Positions 52,332 to 61,772 of a DNA stretch of 64,000 nt are shown piece after piece. Below the pieces are notes generated by a model. That model ran no database searches. It saw only the letters and a list, made by a program, of their open reading frames with translations, and was not told the origin of the DNA. The stretch is from Occultella gossypii. GTDB taxonomy: Bacteria; Actinomycetota; Actinomycetes; Actinomycetales; Beutenbergiaceae. Every line of letters starts with the position of its first letter. The first letter of the stretch is position 1. The position numbers and the translations under genes were made by a program. The stretch is taken from NCBI RefSeq assembly GCF_019947135.1, contig NZ_JAGSHT010000020.1:124001-188000 (forward strand). Reading direction: 5' to 3'.

Positions 52332-53096
52332 CTATCGGCGCACCACGGGGTTGCCGAGGATGCCGATCCCCTCGATCTCCACCTCGACGCGCTGACCCTC
52401 GAGGATCGGGCCGACCCCGGCCGGGGTCCCGGTGAGGATGACGTCGCCCGGCAGCAGCGTGAACAGGGTGGAGGCATAGGCGATCAGTTCGGGCACCGAG
52501 TGGATCATCTGCGCGGTGGAGCCGTCCTGGCGGAGCTCACCGTCCACCCGGGCCTGGATCCGCAGGTCGGAGACGTCGAGGTCGGTGACCAGGACCGGCC
52601 CGAGCGGGCAGGAGGTGTCGAACATCTTGCCGCGGGTCCAGGTCTTGTCGGTCCGTTGCACGTCCCTGGCGGTGACGTCGTTGGCGGCGGTGTAGCCGAG
52701 GATGACCTCGTTCGCGCGCTCGGCCGGCAGGTCCTTGCAGATCCGGGAGATCACCACGGCCAGCTCGGCCTCGTGGTGCACGTCCTGGGAGTAGGAGGGC
52801 AGCACGATCGGGTCGTCCGGGCCGACCACGGTGGTGTTCGGCTTGACGAAGACGAGCGGCAGCTCGGGGACCTCGTTGCCGAGCTCGGCGGCGTGCTCGG
52901 CGTAGTTGCGCCCGAATGCCACCACCTTCGAGCGTGGGATCACCGGCGCCAGCAGCCGGGTCGTCTCGATCGGGACCCGCTGCCCCGTGGGGGTGAGCGG
53001 GGTGTAGAGGGGGTCACCGGTGAGGACCACCAGGTCGGAGCCCTCCACGAGGGCGTAGTGCGGGTCGTCTCCAGTGGTGAAGCGCGCGATCTGCAT
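52332..53096 (-). CDS. fumarylacetoacetate hydrolase family protein
   Basis: A 254-residue FAH-fold hydrolase/isomerase. VVAFGRNYAEHAAELG, HHEAELAVVISRI and AANDVTARDVQ supply the expected metal-binding Glu/Asp residues; LFTLLPGDVILTGTPAGVGPI is the C-terminal signature. In mycobacteria and other Actinobacteria the same gene sits next to gltX. The substrate is unknown. TAGATT (53109-53104) lies 7 nt before the ATG. Confidence 0.92.
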   Translation of the reverse strand: MQIARFTTGDDPHYALVEGSDLVVLTGDPLYTPLTPTGQRVPIETTRLLAPVIPRSKVVAFGRNYAEHAAELGNEVPELPLVFVKPNTTVVGPDDPIVLPSYSQDVHHEAELAVVISRICKDLPAERANEVILGYTAANDVTARDVQRTDKTWTRGKMFDTSCPLGPVLVTDLDVSDLRIQARVDGELRQDGSTAQMIHSVPELIAYASTLFTLLPGDVILTGTPAGVGPILEGQRVEVEIEGIGILGNPVVRR

Positions 53097-53153
53097 GCTC
53101 GCAAATCTAGTGCCGGTGCGCCCCTTCGGTGGCTGCGCCCCACCGCCCGCCGT

Positions 53154-53960
53154 TCACAAGCGGATGATCAGCTCCCCGTGCACCACCACGAACCAGCCGT
53201 CCTCCTCCTGGCCCCAGTCCCGCCAGGCCTGCGCCACCTCGGTGATCTCCGTCTCGGTACCGAACCCGCCGGTGAGGATCTGCCGGCCGAGCGAGGACTG
53301 CTCGAGCCGGTCGGCCCACAGGTTCGACCACCAGGTGCGCGAGTCGTCGTCCGCATAGGTCCAGGTCCCGGACGTGGCGGTGATGTCTTCGAAGCCGGCC
53401 TCGCGCGCCCAGGCGAGCAGCCGCCGTCCGGCATCAGCCTCGGCGTTGTTCTTCTCGGTGACCTGGTGGTAGAGCTCCTGCCACCGGTCCAGCCCGGCGT
53501 TCGCCGGGTACCAGGACATCGCGGCGTAGTCCGCGTCGCGGATCGCGATCAGGCCGCCGTGGCGGGTCACCCGCGCCATCTCCTTCAGGGCGGCGATCGG
53601 GTCGCTCAGGTGCTGCAGCACCTGGTGCGCGTGCACCACGTCGAACGCACCGCGCGCGTACGGCAGGTTGTACACGTCGGCCTGCTCGAAGAGGACGTTG
53701 TCCACGTCGCTGGCCTCGGCGAGTTCCGAGGCCTTCATGAGGACGTCGGTGGCACGGTCGATGCCGAGCACCCGGCCCGGGCGGACATGCTTGGCCAGCC
53801 CGACCGTGATGGTGCCGGGGCCGCAGCCGACGTCGAGCACGTCGTTGCCCTCCTCCAGGTAGGGGAGGAGGTATCCGGCCGAGTTCTCCGCCGTGCGCCA
53901 CCGATGTGATCGCAACACGCTCTCGTGATGCCCGTGGGTGTAGGTGTCGGCGCGCTCCAT
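53154..53960 (-). CDS. SAM-dependent class I methyltransferase
   Basis: A 268-residue methyltransferase. SAM motif I is VLDVGCGPGTITVGLA near residue 41, motif II GIDRATDVL, and post-motif DVVHAHQVLQHLSDP. The C-terminal half contains Trp-rich WYPANAGLDRWQELYHQVTEKN, seen in UbiE/small-molecule methyltransferases. The start at 53960 has TAAACT (53972-53967) 6 nt upstream. Divergent from the DUF418 gene. Confidence 0.9.
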   Translation of the reverse strand: MERADTYTHGHHESVLRSHRWRTAENSAGYLLPYLEEGNDVLDVGCGPGTITVGLAKHVRPGRVLGIDRATDVLMKASELAEASDVDNVLFEQADVYNLPYARGAFDVVHAHQVLQHLSDPIAALKEMARVTRHGGLIAIRDADYAAMSWYPANAGLDRWQELYHQVTEKNNAEADAGRRLLAWAREAGFEDITATSGTWTYADDDSRTWWSNLWADRLEQSSLGRQILTGGFGTETEITEVAQAWRDWGQEEDGWFVVVHGELIIRL

Positions 53961-54031
53961 GGACCGAGTTTAGGGGCGAACTGCCCGTCCGGCCCAGCAA
54001 GCGGGGACGGCACGTTCGTTAGCCTGAGCGG

Positions 54032-55525
54032 GTGAACCGAATCGTGGGAGTGGACACCGCGCGGGGCCTGGCCGTGCTCGGCATGTTCGTCGCGCACCTG
54101 GGCATGGAGCGGCACGTCGGCTTCTTCACCCCGACGGGTTGGTTCTTCGTCGCGGACGGTCGCCCCTCGGCGCTGTTCGCTCTGCTCGCAGGCATCGGGC
54201 TGGCATTCATGACCCGCCGTGCCTACCCGGACGACCTCGCGGGTCTGCGGGTGCAGCGGACCCGCATCATCAAACGCTCCGCGATCCTGTTCGTGTTCGG
54301 CTGGTTCCTGACGTTCCTGCTCACGCCGGTGGCGGTGATCCTGCCCTCCTATGCGTTCCTGTTCCTGCTCGCGTTGCCGTTCCTGCGTCTACGCCCGACG
54401 GCGGTGTTCGCCTGGGCCGGCGCCGCCGTCCTGGTCATGCCGCAGGTCGTGCTGCTGACCCGGTGGGTGCTGTTCTCCAGCACCGAGCCGCGCTTCGATG
54501 TCCCGCCGATCGGCGAGCTGCTCACCGGGTACTACCCGGCGTTGAGCTGGACCGCGTACCTGCTGGTGGGCCTCGGGGTGGGTCGGCTGCCGATGCAGCG
54601 GATCAAGGTCCAGGTCGCGCTCATCTGCGCGGGTATCTCGGCGGCCGCGGTCGGCTACGGCGCGGGGTACGTCCTGTGGTCCGGGCTGGACGACCAGAAC
54701 GGGCTGGCCGCGAGCCTGACCAGTGTCGAGGCGCACTCTGGCACCACGTTCGAGATGGCCGGCAACATCGGCGTGGGTCTGGTCGTGCTGGGCCTGTGCC
54801 TGCTCGTCACCACCCAGGTGAAGGCGCTGCGGGTGCTGCTCACACCGATCTCGGCGACCGGTGCGATGTCCCTGACCGTCTACAGCCTGCACATCGTCTA
54901 CATCCGGATCCTCGGCGACGAGGCCGTCTGGTACCCCCAGTCGAACTGGCCGCTGATCGCTCTGATCGTCGGCACCTTCGTGTTCGCCACCCTCTGGCAG
55001 CTGACCCTCGGGCGCGGGCCGCTGGAACGACTGATCAACCGGATGATCCGGCCGAGGCAGCCTCAGGCACCCCAGCAGTGGCCGCCCGCGGGTCCCGGTG
55101 GCCCGGCCTGGTCCGGCGCCCCGACCGGCCCGGGTGGCCCAGGAGTGCAGCCCGCGTATGTCCCGGTCCCGGCGGGCGGGCCGTACGGTCCGCCCGGTCA
55201 AGGCGGTCCACCGGCTGCTGGACCGTACGGACAGGCACCGCAGCACCAGGCACCGCAGCACGGCGCACCGCCGCCGCCCGGCCATCCCGCCCACCCGCAG
55301 TACGGACAGCCCGCGCTACCTCAGACCGGCCATCCCGCCCACCCGCAGAACGGACAGCCCGCGCTACCTCAGACCGGCCATCCCGCCCACCCGCAGTACG
55401 GACAGCCGTACCAGCCGGCACCTGCCGCACCGGCCGGACCGACCCGACCTGCGCCGTCGGGCCAGCAGCCGGTCCCGGGTCCGCCGCCGGTACCGCCCTA
55501 CCCGCCAGCTCCCCCGCCGCGATGA
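54032..55525 (+). CDS. DUF418-type membrane protein with repetitive Pro/Gln-rich tail
   Basis: A 497-residue membrane protein. The first 340 residues hold about ten helices starting GVDTARGLAVLGMFVAHL, the DUF418/DUF1624 acyltransferase-like pattern, with SLTVYSLHIVYIR near the end. The last 150 residues are Pro-, Gly- and Gln-rich and contain a 16-residue unit (GHPAHPQYGQPALPQT) repeated twice plus a partial third copy. The GTG at 54032 has TAGCCT (54020-54025) 6 nt upstream. Its stop overlaps the next ATG. Confidence 0.85.
   Translation: MNRIVGVDTARGLAVLGMFVAHLGMERHVGFFTPTGWFFVADGRPSALFALLAGIGLAFMTRRAYPDDLAGLRVQRTRIIKRSAILFVFGWFLTFLLTPVAVILPSYAFLFLLALPFLRLRPTAVFAWAGAAVLVMPQVVLLTRWVLFSSTEPRFDVPPIGELLTGYYPALSWTAYLLVGLGVGRLPMQRIKVQVALICAGISAAAVGYGAGYVLWSGLDDQNGLAASLTSVEAHSGTTFEMAGNIGVGLVVLGLCLLVTTQVKALRVLLTPISATGAMSLTVYSLHIVYIRILGDEAVWYPQSNWPLIALIVGTFVFATLWQLTLGRGPLERLINRMIRPRQPQAPQQWPPAGPGGPAWSGAPTGPGGPGVQPAYVPVPAGGPYGPPGQGGPPAAGPYGQAPQHQAPQHGAPPPPGHPAHPQYGQPALPQTGHPAHPQNGQPALPQTGHPAHPQYGQPYQPAPAAPAGPTRPAPSGQQPVPGPPPVPPYPPAPPPR
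55280..55408. repeat. 48-bp tandem repeat in DUF418 gene
   Basis: Two complete 48-bp units (55280-55327, 55328-55375) and a third partial unit (55376-55408) encode a 16-residue Pro/Gln-rich motif. The units are nearly identical at DNA level, indicating recent duplication. Confidence 0.9.
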
Positions 55526-56454
55526 GTGCTCCGACCGTGACCACGCCGGCACCTTCCACGACCCTGGCCGCGTCGAACCCGGCCGCGACCACCCTGACGC
55601 CGCTGCGGTGGCGCGCGCTGGAGGCGAGCCACGCCCGCCGGGCCGATGAGTACACGGCCGACCACCGCCGTCGCCGGTCCCGCCACGAGACGCACCCGGT
55701 GCAGGACTTCCTGTTCACGTACTACCCGACGAAGCCGGCGCAGCTGCGGCGCTGGCACCCCGGCGTCGGGGTGACGCTGCTGGACGCGCCGGAGCGGGCG
55801 AGCGCTCGCTGGTACACCCGCGGACACGTGCCCGGTTCCGCCGTCGTCGACGTCGCGGTCTATCTCGAACAGCGGCGCGACACCGTCGTCTACGTCCACG
55901 ACCTGCTCGGCGCGACCCGGTCCCGACCCGGTCAGTTCGGCTGCTTCGGACTGCACGAATGGGCCATGGTGTACCGCCAGGACCCTGCCCAGGTACGCCA
56001 CCGCAGCACCCCGTTGCGACTGGGATCCGAGGGCACGGACTCGGTGGTCGAGTCCCACCAACTGCGGTGCACCCACTTCGACGCCTACCGGTTCTTCACT
56101 CCCGAGGCCCTCGGCCGCAACGCCGAGCCGCTCTCCCGCGCCGACCAGCCGGCCCGGGAGCAGCCGGGGTGCCTCCACGCCGGGATGGACGTCTTCAAGT
56201 GGGCCACGAAACTCGGCCCGGTGGTGCCCGGTGAGCTGCTGCTGGACACGTTCGAGCTGGCGTGGGACATCCGCGAGCTGGACATGCGCGCCTCGCCGTA
56301 CGACCTGACGGACTGGGGCTACGAACCGGTGCCGATCGAGACGGCGGCGGGCAAGGCGACATACGTGGCGGCGCAACGGGCGTTCGCGGAGCGGTCGGAT
56401 GCGCTGCGGGTCCGCCTGCTCGAGGTGACCGGGGCCGTCCTGCACGGCGCGTGA
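55522..56454 (+). CDS. predicted 3-methyladenine DNA glycosylase-like protein
   Basis: A 310-residue soluble protein with RWRALEASHARRADEYTADHRRRRSRHETHPVQDFLFTYY, RPGQFGCFGLHEWAMVYR and LRCTHFDAYRFFTPEA. Actinobacterial proteins with these stretches are commonly labelled 3-methyladenine DNA glycosylase, but I see no HhH-GPD helix or catalytic Asp of known families, so the activity is unverified. The ATG overlaps the DUF418 stop (ATGA). The tag gene for alkylated DNA lies 800 bp downstream. Confidence 0.6.
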   Translation: MSAPTVTTPAPSTTLAASNPAATTLTPLRWRALEASHARRADEYTADHRRRRSRHETHPVQDFLFTYYPTKPAQLRRWHPGVGVTLLDAPERASARWYTRGHVPGSAVVDVAVYLEQRRDTVVYVHDLLGATRSRPGQFGCFGLHEWAMVYRQDPAQVRHRSTPLRLGSEGTDSVVESHQLRCTHFDAYRFFTPEALGRNAEPLSRADQPAREQPGCLHAGMDVFKWATKLGPVVPGELLLDTFELAWDIRELDMRASPYDLTDWGYEPVPIETAAGKATYVAAQRAFAERSDALRVRLLEVTGAVLHGA

Positions 56455-56470
56455 TTCACACTCCGTCGGC

Positions 56471-56607
56471 ACTCCACTGACCCGAAACGTCGATCGATCG
56501 ACCTCCGACCCGCAGCTCGGGCCATGGGAACACGCACCCCCGCCGCTCCCCTGTCCCGAAACGTCGATCTGTCCTCACCCGACCCGCAGCTCGGGTCAGT
56601 GGAACCG
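56471..56607. repeat. intergenic repeat, two imperfect direct copies
   Basis: Two copies of an about 60-bp unit start at 56471 and 56544 (period 73 bp). Both share CCCGAAACGTCGATC and GACCCGCAGCTCGGG; the second ends GACCCG-CAGCT-CGGGTC, a perfect hairpin. CCACTGACCCGA near the left end and TCGGGTCAGTGG near the right end are exact inverted repeats. It lies between two convergent genes. Confidence 0.75.
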
Positions 56608-56619
56608 TGCTCCGCGACA

Positions 56620-57173
56620 TCAGGATGGTCGGGCGCCGTAGCGCTCCCAACTGGCGATCTCCGAGATCGGCTTGCGGCCGGAGAGACTCGGCGACGCCTG
56701 CGCCTGGGTGGTGTCCGTGTAGCCGAGGCCGATCGCGGACCACGGCTCGAAGTCCTCGGGGATGCCGAGGAGGTCGCGGACCTGCTGCCGGCTCTCCGGG
56801 GTGCCGAACCACGCGGTCCCGCTGCCGATCCCGAGGGCCCCGGCGGCGAGCATGACGCGCTCGGCGAGACGGCCGTCGTCGTACGCGACCGACCTGCCCT
56901 CGCCCTTGAGCGCGACCACGATCGAGGCGGCGACGCCGGAGAGGAACGCGGTGAACGCGCCGGCTCCGGCGAGCGCGGCGTTGACCTCGGGGTCGGTCAC
57001 GACAACCAGGTGCCAGGGCTGGGTGTTCTTCGCACTGCCGGTCCAGCGGGCGACCTCGAGCAGCTGTTCGAGGTCGTCGCGGGCGATCGGGTCCGGAGGA
57101 ACCGACGGGACTGGCGCAGGCTGCGCAGGGCGGCGAGGGCGGCTTCGGACGGCTGGGTCTCGTAGGTGCTCAC
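56620..57173 (-). pseudogene. nitroreductase family gene interrupted by a single-base frameshift
   Basis: The C-terminal part reads DPIARDDLEQLLEVARWTGSAKNTQPWHLVVVTDP with the FMN-binding SAKNTQPW motif and GIGSGTAWFG. The N-terminal part (STYETQPSEAALAALRSLRQSRRFL) is in another frame. Inserting one C in the CTCCGG run (about 57093-57098, minus strand) joins them as RRFLPDPIARDDL. Either the gene is broken or the base was lost in assembly. The start is probably the GTG at 57173; an ATG at 57233 would overlap the tag start codon. Confidence 0.8.
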
Positions 57174-57231
57174 GGCACCATCCTGCGCCAGGAATGCGGC
57201 GATGTCCCCGGCCGCGTCTACGATCTCGCCC

Positions 57232-57792
57232 ATGGAGACGTTCCGCTGCTTCGGGACCGGCGATCCCCTCTACGAGGCCTACCACGACACCGAATGGGGA
57301 GTGCCGCCGTCGAGCAGCCCCGATGAGAGCGAGCTGTTCGAGCGGATGAGCCTCGAGGCCTTCCAGTCCGGGCTGGCCTGGATCACGATCCTGCGGAAGC
57401 GGGAGGGGTTCCGGGCCGCGTTCGCGGGGTTCGATCCCGCCGCCGTCGCGGCGTTCGACGAAGACGACGTCGCTCGCCTCATGGCCGATGCCGGCATCGT
57501 GCGGAACCGGGCGAAGATCGACTCGACGATCGCGAACGCCCGAGCGCTGCTGGACCTTCACGAGCGCGGCGAGCGGCTGGCGGACGTGTTCGAGGCGCAC
57601 CGGCCGCCCACCCGGGCCCGGCGGGTGCCGGGGTTCGACCAGGTGCCGTCGAACACCCCGGAGTCGAAGGCGCTGGCGAAGGACCTCAAGCGGCGCGGCT
57701 TCCGGTTCGTCGGGCCCACCACCGCGTACGCGGCGATGCAGGCGCTCGGGTACGTCGACGACCACCTCGAGGGGTGCATCAGCGCACGCTGA
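57232..57792 (+). CDS. tag: DNA-3-methyladenine glycosylase I
   Basis: Removes 3-methyladenine from alkylated DNA. The 186-residue protein has YEAYHDTEWGVP near residue 14, LFERMSLEAFQSGLAWITIL, FRFVGPTTAYAAMQALGYVDDHLEGC, and the His/Cys residues that bind zinc in Tag. The ATG at 57232 has TACGAT (57219-57224) 7 nt upstream. It is divergent from the broken nitroreductase. Confidence 0.95.
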   Translation: METFRCFGTGDPLYEAYHDTEWGVPPSSSPDESELFERMSLEAFQSGLAWITILRKREGFRAAFAGFDPAAVAAFDEDDVARLMADAGIVRNRAKIDSTIANARALLDLHERGERLADVFEAHRPPTRARRVPGFDQVPSNTPESKALAKDLKRRGFRFVGPTTAYAAMQALGYVDDHLEGCISAR

Positions 57793-57840
57793 GCCGCATG
57801 CGACCGGCGCGGGGTTCACCAGTCGTTCACCTCGATGACC

Positions 57841-57876
57841 GATAATCCGGGCATGCCGCCCTGGACCCTGCCTTGA
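57841..57876 (+). promoter_or_regulatory. leaderless promoter with 7-codon mini-ORF overlapping NRPS start
   Basis: GATAAT (57841-57846) is followed by 6 nt and an ATG at 57853. The mini-frame MPPWTLP ends at TGA 57874-57876, overlapping the TTG start (57873) of the NRPS-like gene as TTGA. Translation of the mini-frame could deliver ribosomes to the TTG. Confidence 0.4.
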
Positions 57877-60800
57877 GCCTGCTCGCCGCCGATCTGGCGC
57901 CCGACCCACGCACGCTGGTGGACATCTTCTCCGACGCCGTGGCCAGGTACCCGGAGGCGCCCGCGATCGACAACGGCGTTGAGATGCTCACCTACGCCGA
58001 CCTCAACGAGGCCGCCGAGACGCTCGCCGCGGTCCTCGCGGACGCCGGCGTCGGGCGCGGGGACCGCGTGGGTGTGCGGATCACGTCCGGCACCACCGAC
58101 CTGTACACGGGGATCCTCGGAATCCTGTTCGCCGGGGCCGCCTACGTGCCGGTGGACGTGGACGATCCAGAGGAGCGCGCCCGGACCGTGTTCGGCGAGG
58201 CCGCCGTGGCGGCCGTACTCGGTGACGACCTGGTCGTCACGCCGCACCGGAGCAGCGATGACGCTGTCGGCGCCGACGGCAGCACCGGCACCGTCGATAC
58301 CAGCGGCCCGGGCCTGACCGACGACGCCTGGATCATCTTCACGTCCGGATCCACCGGCACGCCGAAGGGCGTGGCCGTCTCGCACCGGAGCGCCGCGGCG
58401 TTCGTGGACGCCGAGGCGTACCTGTTCCTGCAGGACGATCCACTACGCCCGGGGGACCGGGTCATGGCCGGGCTCTCCGTCGCCTTCGACGCCTCGTGCG
58501 AGGAGATGTGGCTCGCCTGGCGGTACGGCGCCTGCCTCGTGCCCGCGCCCCGGTCCCTGGTCCGCAGTGGCATGGACCTCGGGCCGTGGCTCGTGGCGAA
58601 CCGGATCACGGTCGTGTCCACCGTGCCCACCCTGGTCTCGCTGTGGCCACCGCAGGCCCTCGACGACGTCCGGCTGCTCATCGTCGGCGGCGAGGCGTGC
58701 CCGCCCGAGCTCGGGGCCCGGTTCGCCACGGCCACCCGCGAGGTGTGGAACACCTACGGGCCCACGGAGGCGACCGTGGTCTCCTGCGCCGCACAGCTCA
58801 CCGGCGAGCCACCGGTCCGGATCGGGCTGCCGCTGGCGGGCTGGGACCTCGCCGTGGTCGACGACCAGGGCCTGCCGGTGCCACCGGGCGGCACCGGGGA
58901 GCTGATCATCGGTGGGGTCGGCCTGGCCCGCTACCTCGACCCCGCCAAGGACGCGGAGAAGTACGCCCCGATGCCCTCCCTCGGGTGGGAGCGCGCCTAC
59001 CGCAGCGGCGACCTGGTCCGCTTCGAGGAGGAGGGCCTGCTGTTCGCCGGCCGCATCGACGACCAGATCAAGCTGGGCGGGCGGCGCATCGAACTCGGCG
59101 AGATCGACTCCGCGCTGATGGCCCTGCCTGGGGTGAACGGTGCCGCGGCCGCCGTGCGCAAGACGTCCTCCGGGAACCAGCTGCTCGTCGGCTACCTCAC
59201 CGTCGACCCCGATTTCGACGCCCCGGCGGCCCTGGCCCGGCTCCGCGAGAGCATGCCCGCCGCCCTCGTGCCGAGGCTCGCCCCGGTGGACACCCTACCC
59301 ACCCGCACCTCCGGCAAGATCGACCGGGACGCCCTGCCGTGGCCGGTGCCGACCGCGAAGTCGACGGCGGCCGAACCGTCAGCGCTGACGGGCACCGCCG
59401 CCTGGGTCGCCGAGCTGTGGGCGGACATCCTCGCCGTCGACTCGGCCGGGCCGGCCGACGACTTCTTCGACCTCGGCGGCGCCAGCCTCACCGCCGCGCA
59501 ACTCGTCGCGCGACTGCGCGAGCGATACCCCGAGGCGACCGTCGCGGACGTGTACGAGCAGCCCACGATCGCCTCCCTGGCCGCGTACCTGGACGCCCTC
59601 GCCGCACCCACGGCGCGCACGAACGAACCGGTGCACCCGGTCCCGGTGAAGACCCAGGTCGGTCAGGTGCTCGCCACGTTCGCACTGCGCACCCTCGGCG
59701 GGATGCGCTGGCTCACCTGGATCGCTGCCGCGAACAACCTCGCCGCGGCAGCCCTGGACGTGGCCTGGCTGCCGACGCTGTCCTGGTGGTGGGTACTGGT
59801 CGGGTGGCTGCTGTTCCTGACCCCGCCCGGGCGGGTCCTGCTCACTGCCGCGCTCGCCCGGGTCATCCTGCGTGGGGTCACGCCCGGCACCCACCCGCGC
59901 GGCGGCAGGGTGCACCTGAGGCTCTGGCTCGCCGAACGCGTGGCCGAGGAGATCGGCGTGCTCAACCTCTCCGGCGCGCCGTTGATGACCTGGTACGCCC
60001 GGACCCTCGGCGCCACGGTCGAACGCGGCGTGGACCTGCACACCGTCCCCCCGATCACCGGGATGCTCACGCTCCGCACGGAAGCCTCGGTCGAGGCAGA
60101 GGTGGACCTGAACGGGTACTGGCTGGACGGCCACACCCTGTACGTCGGCCGGATCGAGGTCGGGCCGAAGGCCCGGATCGGGGCGCGCAGCATGCTCCTG
60201 CCCGGGTCCGTGGTCGGTGCCGGCGCGGAGATCGGCGCGGGTTCGCTCGTCTCCGGTGAGGTCCCCGCCGGCGAGGAGTGGTCCGGCTCCCCCGCCACCC
60301 GCCGCAGGAGGGCACGCGGACCCTGGGAGGACCGGCAGCCCCCTCGGCACCGCGGCTGGCAGTTCGCCTACGGGCTCACCGCGGTCCTGCTCTCCGCGAT
60401 GCCCGTACTCGCCGTCGGCGCCGCGATCGCGGTCATCGCACCGGCCGTACGAGGTTCACAGTCCCTCGGCGAGGCCGTACTCACGGCGCTCGCGTGGCTG
60501 CCGCTGGCCACCGTGGTCGCCGGGTTGGCGCTGGCGCTGCTGGTGCTGGTCGCCGTGCGGGCGTTCTCGATCCGCCTGCGGCCGGGCCCGCACCCGGTCC
60601 ACGGCCGGATCGCGTGGCAGGTCTGGAGCACGCTGCGGGTGTTGGACGAGGCCCGCACCTGGCTGTTCCCGCTGTACGCGAGCTGGCTGACGCCCACCTG
60701 GCTGCGGCTGCTGGGGGCGCGGATCGGCAAGGACGTCGAGGCCTCCACGGTGCTGCTGGTCCCGTCGCTGACCACCGTGGCCGACGGTGCGTTCCTCGCC

Positions 60801-61772
60801 GACGACACGCTGCTCGGCGGTTACGAGCTCGGCGGCGGCTGGCTGCGGGCGGAGCACGTGAAGATCGGCAAGCGCGCGTTCGTGGGGAACTCCGGGATGA
60901 CGGCGCCCGGCCGGAAGGTGCCCAAGCGCGGTCTGGTCGCGGTGCTGTCCGCTGCGCCGCGGCGTACCAAGGCCAAGTCCGGGACGTCCTGGCTGGGCAG
61001 CCCGCCCACCAAGCTGCGCCGCTCCGCTGCCGAGGGTGGCGAGGAACGTACCTACGCCCCGCCCACCCGGCTCCGCGTGGCCCGCGCCCTGGTGGAGGCG
61101 TGCCGGGTGATCCCGGTGATGGTCGCAGCCGCGATCGGGCTGGGTGTCGTGGTCGCCGTGCAGGCCCTCGCGATGGTCGCCTGGTGGCTGCCGGTGCTCA
61201 CCACCGGGCTGGTGCTGATCGTCGGTGGCGCCGTGGCGGCCGGCGTCACGGCCGGCGCCAAGTGGCTCCTGATCGGAAAGGTGCGGGTCGGCGACCACCC
61301 CCTGTGGAGCACGTTCGTGTGGCGCAACGAGCTCGCCGACACCTTCACCGAGGTGGTCGCCGCGCCATGGTTCGCTCGCGCGACGCTCGGCACGCCGGTG
61401 CTGAACGTGTGGCTGCGCCTGCTCGGGGCGAAGGTGGGCCGCGGCGTCTGGTGTGAGAGCTACTGGCTGCCCGAGATGGACCTGGTCGACCTCCGCGACG
61501 GGGTCACCGTGAACCCGGGCTGCGTGGTGCAGACCCACCTGTTCCACGACCGGGTGCTCTCCCTCGAACAGGTCACGCTGAGGGTTGGCGCAACGCTCGG
61601 CACCCACAGCGTGATCCTGCCGTCGGCGACCCTCGGCCGGCACGCTACGGTGGGACCGATGTCTCTGGTGATGCGCGGCGAGTCGGTGCCGGACAAGACC
61701 CGCTGGATCGGCAACCCGATCGGACCGTGGGTCGACGATGACGCGGACGAACCCGGGCTGCCGGCTCGATGA
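57873..61772 (+). CDS. Pls/PosA-family NRPS-like protein (A-PCP-membrane-hexapeptide)
   Basis: A 1299-residue protein with the epsilon-poly-lysine-synthetase-like layout. Adenylation domain 15-495: FTSGSTGTPKGV at about 155, FDASCEEMW (A4 Asp), NTYGPTEATV at 292, YRSGDLV at 375, RTSGKIDRDAL near 478. Carrier domain with attachment Ser in DLGGASL near 537. Then three rounds of membrane helices (about 602-662, 829-900, 1069-1132), each followed by a hexapeptide-repeat domain (about 709-805, 950-1012, 1176-1282). No condensation or thioesterase domain. It probably polymerises or transfers an amino acid at the membrane; the product is unknown. Coupled to the M1 peptidase. Confidence 0.88.
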   Translation: MSLLAADLAPDPRTLVDIFSDAVARYPEAPAIDNGVEMLTYADLNEAAETLAAVLADAGVGRGDRVGVRITSGTTDLYTGILGILFAGAAYVPVDVDDPEERARTVFGEAAVAAVLGDDLVVTPHRSSDDAVGADGSTGTVDTSGPGLTDDAWIIFTSGSTGTPKGVAVSHRSAAAFVDAEAYLFLQDDPLRPGDRVMAGLSVAFDASCEEMWLAWRYGACLVPAPRSLVRSGMDLGPWLVANRITVVSTVPTLVSLWPPQALDDVRLLIVGGEACPPELGARFATATREVWNTYGPTEATVVSCAAQLTGEPPVRIGLPLAGWDLAVVDDQGLPVPPGGTGELIIGGVGLARYLDPAKDAEKYAPMPSLGWERAYRSGDLVRFEEEGLLFAGRIDDQIKLGGRRIELGEIDSALMALPGVNGAAAAVRKTSSGNQLLVGYLTVDPDFDAPAALARLRESMPAALVPRLAPVDTLPTRTSGKIDRDALPWPVPTAKSTAAEPSALTGTAAWVAELWADILAVDSAGPADDFFDLGGASLTAAQLVARLRERYPEATVADVYEQPTIASLAAYLDALAAPTARTNEPVHPVPVKTQVGQVLATFALRTLGGMRWLTWIAAANNLAAAALDVAWLPTLSWWWVLVGWLLFLTPPGRVLLTAALARVILRGVTPGTHPRGGRVHLRLWLAERVAEEIGVLNLSGAPLMTWYARTLGATVERGVDLHTVPPITGMLTLRTEASVEAEVDLNGYWLDGHTLYVGRIEVGPKARIGARSMLLPGSVVGAGAEIGAGSLVSGEVPAGEEWSGSPATRRRRARGPWEDRQPPRHRGWQFAYGLTAVLLSAMPVLAVGAAIAVIAPAVRGSQSLGEAVLTALAWLPLATVVAGLALALLVLVAVRAFSIRLRPGPHPVHGRIAWQVWSTLRVLDEARTWLFPLYASWLTPTWLRLLGARIGKDVEASTVLLVPSLTTVADGAFLADDTLLGGYELGGGWLRAEHVKIGKRAFVGNSGMTAPGRKVPKRGLVAVLSAAPRRTKAKSGTSWLGSPPTKLRRSAAEGGEERTYAPPTRLRVARALVEACRVIPVMVAAAIGLGVVVAVQALAMVAWWLPVLTTGLVLIVGGAVAAGVTAGAKWLLIGKVRVGDHPLWSTFVWRNELADTFTEVVAAPWFARATLGTPVLNVWLRLLGAKVGRGVWCESYWLPEMDLVDLRDGVTVNPGCVVQTHLFHDRVLSLEQVTLRVGATLGTHSVILPSATLGRHATVGPMSLVMRGESVPDKTRWIGNPIGPWVDDDADEPGLPAR

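Noticed and set aside
57090-57100. Programmed ribosomal frameshift in the nitroreductase gene
   Set aside because: No slippery heptamer or downstream structure is evident; a lost C in a short run is simpler.
57177-57233. Nitroreductase start at 57233, with divergent start codons overlapping tag
   Set aside because: Twenty residues longer than needed; the GTG at 57173 has a -10-like CAGGAT 6 nt upstream and avoids overlap with tag.
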